64,000 bases of DNA. Source: Limivivens faecihominis. GTDB lineage: Bacteria; Bacillota; Clostridia; Lachnospirales; Lachnospiraceae. The notes beneath the pieces were generated by a model that had not been told where the DNA came from, made no database searches, and was given only the letters and a program-made list of their open reading frames with translations. Shown here one piece after another: positions 60,430 through 64,000 of this stretch (positions are counted from its first letter, which is position 1; each line of letters opens with the position of its first letter). The stretch covers positions 62,001 through 126,000 of the forward strand of contig NZ_JAJEPR010000003.1 in the NCBI RefSeq assembly GCF_020686945.1. Direction: 5' to 3'. Both the position numbers and the translations under genes were made by a program.

Positions 60430-61287
60430 ATGCGCACGCTCTACAATGATATGGATATCCACTTTTCCCTGGAAGGCGTTTCTTTCCATGCCCTGAACAT
60501 TGTTTTTGAACACTTTGAACGAACGATTCCTTCTCACATCCATGGAAACGGCTGTTATGAGATCCACTACATTTCCACCGGACATGGAAAACTGAAGGCC
60601 AACGACACCTATTTTGAACTTACACCAAACACGCTTTTTGTCACCGGTCCCCATGTGGAACACGCCCAGACTCCGGTACCGGATGACCCGATGGAGGAAT
60701 ACTGCGTCTATTTCAAGCTGGACAGCAGTTCTCACATGAAGAAAAATGCTTCTGTCCTTCCCTCCTTTATCCGGACTTCCTTCTGGCTCGGTCAGGACCG
60801 GCAGGGCATCCATGCACTTATGCTCCGGCTTTTTGACGAGCTGGCCAAACGTTATACCGGTTTCCAGGAACAGGTTCCTCTTCTTCTGACTCAGCTCGTT
60901 ATCCTCATGGTCCGTAATTACGAACAGCTGCAGATTTCCCGTTCCGTTTTCACGCCCAACAATCTGGCGGATTCCAAATCTGTTATCATTGAGGAATATT
61001 TTCTGTACGAATACCAGGATCTTTCCCTGCCGGATCTCTCCGACCGGCTGAAGCTCAGTCCCAGACAGACGCAACGTCTTCTGATGGAATATTATGGAAA
61101 AACCTTCCAGCAAAAAAAGGCAGAAGCCCGTATGTCGGCCGCTGCCATTCTGCTTTCCGATCCGCAAAAAAAGATTGCAGAGATTGCGGAAGCACTTGGA
61201 TATTCTTCTGCGGAACATTTTTCTTCGGCTTTTCGCCGTTATCACCATGTCAGTCCCCGGGAATACCGGAAAGAGCAGTTTTCTTAA
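60430..61287 (+). CDS. AraC family transcriptional regulator
   Basis: 285 residues. A cupin-like sensing domain (about 15-95) contains IPSHIHGNGCYEIHYIST and TGPHVEHA. A helical middle precedes the C-terminal double HTH (about 185-285) with LSDRLKLSPRQTQRLLMEYYGKTFQQKKAEARM and IAEIAEALGYSSAEHFSSAFRRYHHVSPREYR, the AraC signature. It is divergent from the dehydrogenase/reductase/glycosidase genes and probably activates them on binding a sugar. Its stop overlaps the LacI-family stop in a shared TTAA. Confidence 0.93.
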   Translation: MRTLYNDMDIHFSLEGVSFHALNIVFEHFERTIPSHIHGNGCYEIHYISTGHGKLKANDTYFELTPNTLFVTGPHVEHAQTPVPDDPMEEYCVYFKLDSSSHMKKNASVLPSFIRTSFWLGQDRQGIHALMLRLFDELAKRYTGFQEQVPLLLTQLVILMVRNYEQLQISRSVFTPNNLADSKSVIIEEYFLYEYQDLSLPDLSDRLKLSPRQTQRLLMEYYGKTFQQKKAEARMSAAAILLSDPQKKIAEIAEALGYSSAEHFSSAFRRYHHVSPREYRKEQFS

Positions 61288-62357
61288 GCCTTTTTCACAC
61301 AGCTTTCCCGCTTGATCAGCTCCACCGGCGTAAAAAAGGTCAGCGGATAATCTCTTCCTCTGATCTGGGAATCCAGTGCCATGGCAGCTGTCCGCCCCAG
61401 AAGAGGCATATTCAAGGCCACCGTGGTCAGAGGCGGCGTCAGATAACTGGTGTAAGGAAGATTATCGATGCTGACAACGGAAATATCCTTACCTACCTGG
61501 ATTCCCTTCTCGCTGAGGGCCCGGTAACCGCCCAGAGCCAGCTCATCCGACGCATAAAGAAGACCTTTGGGAAGATGGCCCTCTTCGATGATCTTTTTCG
61601 TGAGCTGATAGCCGTCTTCCGCCCCAAACCATTCTGTAATCCAGACATTTTCCGACGCATCCAGACCGGTCTCCTGACAATATCTTTCATAAAATTCCAG
61701 TCTTGTATCCTTGCATGGAAACTGTTTTCCGTCCGCAAGCCGGGTCAGATGATCCTCTGCTCCGACAAAACCGACGCTTCCATCCGTATTCTGGCGCAGA
61801 TAATTCATTGCCCGGTAAACCACTTCTTTAAAATCCACCTGTATGGAATCAAAGGCCTGCTCCGGAGCCGGATAATCGACGATCACTTTATAAGGAATTG
61901 CTTTTACCAGTTCGTTTTCCGGATCCGCGGAAAATTTTCCCATGATAAATAAAGCATCCAGACCGGTCAGCTGCTCATATACTGCCTGATGTACATAATG
62001 AAATTCCATCTGCATGGCTGGATTCAGCCGTTTCAGTTCTCCCATCACACTGTTGATGATGACTTCATAATAGCCGTTATCCATGTTGCTTCTTGGAAAA
62101 CCATATGCCAGAATTCCGATTTTCATTGTTCTGGATAATCCCGGTGTCAGTTTTCCGTTATTTTCCCTCTCCAACTTCTGCCTGACACTGGCATAACGGC
62201 GCTTTTTCCCCATTTCATAATTCATTTGTGCTGCCGTGTTTAAAATTTTTTCCCTTGTCTCTTCTCCTACAGAAAAACCCGGATCCTGATTCAGTACCCG
62301 GGAAACCGTAGCTTTTGATACACCGCAAGCCTCTGCAATATCATTCAGCGTTGCCAT
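61284..62357 (-). CDS. LacI family transcriptional regulator
   Basis: 357 residues. The HTH MATLNDIAEACGVSKATVSRVLNQDPGF is at the N-terminus, followed by the hinge and a periplasmic-binding-protein-like sensor domain (about 70-350) with LKVEYASDELALGGYRALSEKG-like phrases (YASDELALGGYRAL) and ISVVSIDNLPYTSYLTPPLTTV. It probably represses a sugar operon nearby, either its own promoter or the transporter that continues beyond the window. The inducer is unknown. Confidence 0.94.
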   Translation of the reverse strand: MATLNDIAEACGVSKATVSRVLNQDPGFSVGEETREKILNTAAQMNYEMGKKRRYASVRQKLERENNGKLTPGLSRTMKIGILAYGFPRSNMDNGYYEVIINSVMGELKRLNPAMQMEFHYVHQAVYEQLTGLDALFIMGKFSADPENELVKAIPYKVIVDYPAPEQAFDSIQVDFKEVVYRAMNYLRQNTDGSVGFVGAEDHLTRLADGKQFPCKDTRLEFYERYCQETGLDASENVWITEWFGAEDGYQLTKKIIEEGHLPKGLLYASDELALGGYRALSEKGIQVGKDISVVSIDNLPYTSYLTPPLTTVALNMPLLGRTAAMALDSQIRGRDYPLTFFTPVELIKRESCVKKA

Positions 62358-62396
62358 TTTATCGCCTTTCCCTTGTCATTTTCTTCACTTATTTTT

Positions 62397-62426
62397 ACTA
62401 TATCATACTTCTTTGTTTACCCGCAA
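62397..62426 (-). promoter_or_regulatory. Sigma-A promoter of the LacI-family regulator
   Basis: On the minus strand, TTGCGG (62421-62426) and TATAGT (62397-62402) are separated by 18 bp, about 40 bp ahead of the start codon. Confidence 0.55.
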
Positions 62427-62516
62427 GATTTAACCGTGCGAAACCCCTCGTAATTCTTCCGTATTCCATCAAGCATCAAAATCTGCTTTTTAGGGCTAGC
62501 CGTATCCTGAAACAGT

Positions 62517-62582
62517 AAAAATTGCCGTACAGGCGAATGTACAGACGGTTCTTCCCGTTCCTTATCCATTCTTCTGTACGGC
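62517..62582 (-). terminator. Rho-independent terminator of the sugar permease operon
   Basis: GCCGTACAG (62524-62532) and CTGTACGGC (62574-62582) pair perfectly, with inner pairing in the 41-nt loop. On the minus strand the stem is followed by AATTTTTAC. It lies about 20 bp after the second permease stop. Confidence 0.7.
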
Positions 62583-62602
62583 AGTCCGTACTTGATTTTT
62601 TT

Positions 62603-63436
62603 TCAGTTTTTCATTCCGGTAATGGCAATTCCCTGAATGATCTGTTTCTGGAAGAAAATATAGACTACCAGAACCGGCACAATAGAGATCATGGTTCCTG
62701 CCATCAGAAGCGGATAATTCGTAGCATAGTTACCCTTGAAGAAATTCAGAAGCAACGGAACTGTGAAGGTTTCCGTTTTGTTCAGGAAAATCAGAGGATA
62801 CATGAAGTTGTTCCACTGACCCAGGAAAACAAAGATTCCAAAAGCAGCCATGGAAGGTTTGATCAGCGGCATGATGATTTTAAAGAAAATCTGTGGAACG
62901 CTGGCTCCATCAATGATTGCAGCCTCCTCCAGTTCATCCGGCAGGGAAGCAGTAAACTGGCGCATCAGGAAAACGCCAAAGGCGTTAAACAGGCTGGCCG
63001 GAAGGATCAAAGACCAGTGGGTTCCGAGGAGTTTCAGGTTTTTCATGATAATAAACAGAGGAATCATGGTTACCTGTGACGGGATCATCATTGTCGCAAG
63101 AAACAGGACAAAAATCACATTATGCCCTTTAAATTTCAGCTTGGCAAAAGCATAGCCTGCCATGGAAGCAGTCAGTAGCTGCACCACTACCACGATAGCC
63201 GCAATGTAAAAGCTGTTAAAATACGCTCTTCCGAAAGGCAGGGCTGCCAGAGATTCCGGATAGTTTTTCCACACAAAGGGGCGTGGAATGATGGTCGGCG
63301 GAACAGTAAAAATCTGTCCCATACTTTTCACGGAGCTTAAGGCTGTCCATAAGAAGGGAAGCACCATGATGACTGCCCCAAGACTGAGAGCAAGATAGAG
63401 AAGAACCGTTGACGGTTTGATTTTTTTACTGTTCAT
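62603..63436 (-). CDS. Carbohydrate ABC transporter permease (MalG/UgpE-like)
   Basis: 277 residues with six membrane segments. The EAA loop reads DELEEAAIIDGASVPQIFFKIIMPLIKPS (about 177-205), the contact with the ATPase. The C-terminal IFFQKQIIQGIAITGMKN is typical of the MalG-type subunit. It overlaps the upstream MalF-type gene by 11 bp. The binding-protein and ATPase genes are not in the window. Substrate specificity is unknown. Rhamnosides or other oligosaccharides are plausible from the neighbourhood. Confidence 0.95.
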   Translation of the reverse strand: MNSKKIKPSTVLLYLALSLGAVIMVLPFLWTALSSVKSMGQIFTVPPTIIPRPFVWKNYPESLAALPFGRAYFNSFYIAAIVVVVQLLTASMAGYAFAKLKFKGHNVIFVLFLATMMIPSQVTMIPLFIIMKNLKLLGTHWSLILPASLFNAFGVFLMRQFTASLPDELEEAAIIDGASVPQIFFKIIMPLIKPSMAAFGIFVFLGQWNNFMYPLIFLNKTETFTVPLLLNFFKGNYATNYPLLMAGTMISIVPVLVVYIFFQKQIIQGIAITGMKN

Positions 63437-64000
63437 AGTTCACCCACCTTTTTGATCCATACATCTGAACCATCGTAATTGCCAGGATAATGACAAAGAG
63501 AATCATGGATGCCGCACAGGCACGACCCATCTTAAATTCCACAAAAGCACTCTGGTAAATATGATATACCAGCGTATAGCTTGCCTTTACCGGACCGCCC
63601 TTGGTCATAACGAAGGCCTGGTCGAAAACCTGGAAAGAACTGATAATTGTGTTGATCAATACGAAAAACAAAGTCGGAGAAAGCATGGGAATCGTGATAT
63701 TCCGGAAACGTGCCCATTTATTTGCTCCGTCAATCTCTGCCGCCTCATAATAAACTTCGGGAATATTCTGAAGACCGGCCAGAAGTAATACCATGTTATA
63801 ACCAACATTCCACCACACAGAAACGATCACGATGGAGAGCAAGACCATATGCGTATCCGTCAGCCATTTCGGTCCGTTGATTCCAAAAACTGCCAGAACA
63901 GAATTCAGAAGGCCGAAATCTCCGTTCAGAATCCAGGTCCAGATAACACCTACGGACACAGAACCGGTTACCACCGGCATAAAATAAAACAGCCGGTACA
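63426..64000 (-). CDS. Carbohydrate ABC transporter permease (MalF/UgpA-like), partial
   Basis: The frame is open to the window edge, so the N-terminus lies beyond 64000. The visible part starts in YRLFYFMPVVTGSVSVGVIW, a phrase found at the start of the conserved membrane domain, and includes the EAA loop PEVYYEAAEIDGANKWARFRNITIPMLSP (about 90 residues before the end). Three or four membrane segments are visible. An ATG at 63980 lies in this phrase and is not the true start. It pairs with the MalG-like gene downstream. Confidence 0.95.
   Translation of the reverse strand, partial: YRLFYFMPVVTGSVSVGVIWTWILNGDFGLLNSVLAVFGINGPKWLTDTHMVLLSIVIVSVWWNVGYNMVLLLAGLQNIPEVYYEAAEIDGANKWARFRNITIPMLSPTLFFVLINTIISSFQVFDQAFVMTKGGPVKASYTLVYHIYQSAFVEFKMGRACAASMILFVIILAITMVQMYGSKRWVNYEQ

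Noticed and set aside
1..64000. tRNA or rRNA genes, intact insertion sequences, integrases or prophage genes
   Set aside because: None was seen by eye on either strand. A tRNAscan-SE and ISfinder search would be needed to exclude them formally.

Overview
The window reads as a chromosomal segment of a Gram-positive gut Firmicute, most likely a Lachnospiraceae (Clostridia) genome. The basis is the gene set: a cdaA-cdaR operon, recD2, an mreB-family gene, uvrBA, surface enzymes with choline-binding-type repeats, a papain-like surface protease and sugar ABC transporters. Gene order and protein style also fit. The species cannot be named from sequence alone.

Layout. (1) 1-3.6 kb, + strand: the end of a lectin-like protein, a sugar nucleotidyltransferase and a secreted papain-family protease, closed by a bidirectional terminator. 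(2) 3.6-36.4 kb, - strand: a large cell-surface polysaccharide locus. It holds an initiating sugar-1-phosphate transferase, about ten glycosyltransferases, rfbD, UDP-galactopyranose mutase with a GlfT2-like transferase, two polysaccharide pyruvyl transferases, an F420-hydrogenase-beta-like protein, a Wzm/Wzt-type ABC exporter, a Wzx-type flippase and several large DUF-family membrane proteins. A strikingly AT-rich island (about 5.5-18.0 kb) sits inside it. The island carries the flippase and serotype-type glycosyltransferases, a two-gene ATPase plus PD-(D/E)XK-like pair that resembles a defence module, and two 5'-truncated genes lying head to tail in one frame. (3) 36.5-40.4 kb: a divergent pair of wall enzymes, an amidase and an L,D-transpeptidase, sharing the same type of wall-binding repeats. 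(4) 40.5-48.5 kb, - strand: a housekeeping cluster mreB - recD2 - comF - two unknown membrane proteins - cdaA - cdaR - HPr. A TIR-bounded repeat element of about 155 bp is inserted between recD2 and comF and supplies the recD2 stop codon. (5) 48.5-49.4 kb: a 920-bp gene-free stretch with the mreB leader and three tandem copies of an apparent small-RNA gene, each with its own -10 box, two hairpins and a terminator. (6) 49.4-55.0 kb: uvrBA with a LexA-like box, and a YbaK/ProX-type tRNA-editing deacylase. (7) 55-64 kb: a sugar-utilisation region with an alpha-L-rhamnosidase-like enzyme, an aldo/keto reductase, a zinc alcohol dehydrogenase, AraC and LacI regulators and two ABC sugar permeases. 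It also contains decayed fragments of a sensor/receiver protein and of a sugar-binding protein.

How the parts fit. The polysaccharide locus should build a galactofuranose-containing, possibly rhamnosylated and pyruvylated wall glycan. Two export routes are present, which suggests either two glycans or a mosaic locus. The wall hydrolase, the transpeptidase, the mreB-family gene and c-di-AMP synthesis next door make this a cell-envelope neighbourhood. The most interesting unexplained signals are the triplicated small RNA with compensatory base changes, the ATPase/nuclease-like pair, and the small mobile-looking repeat present once complete and once partial.
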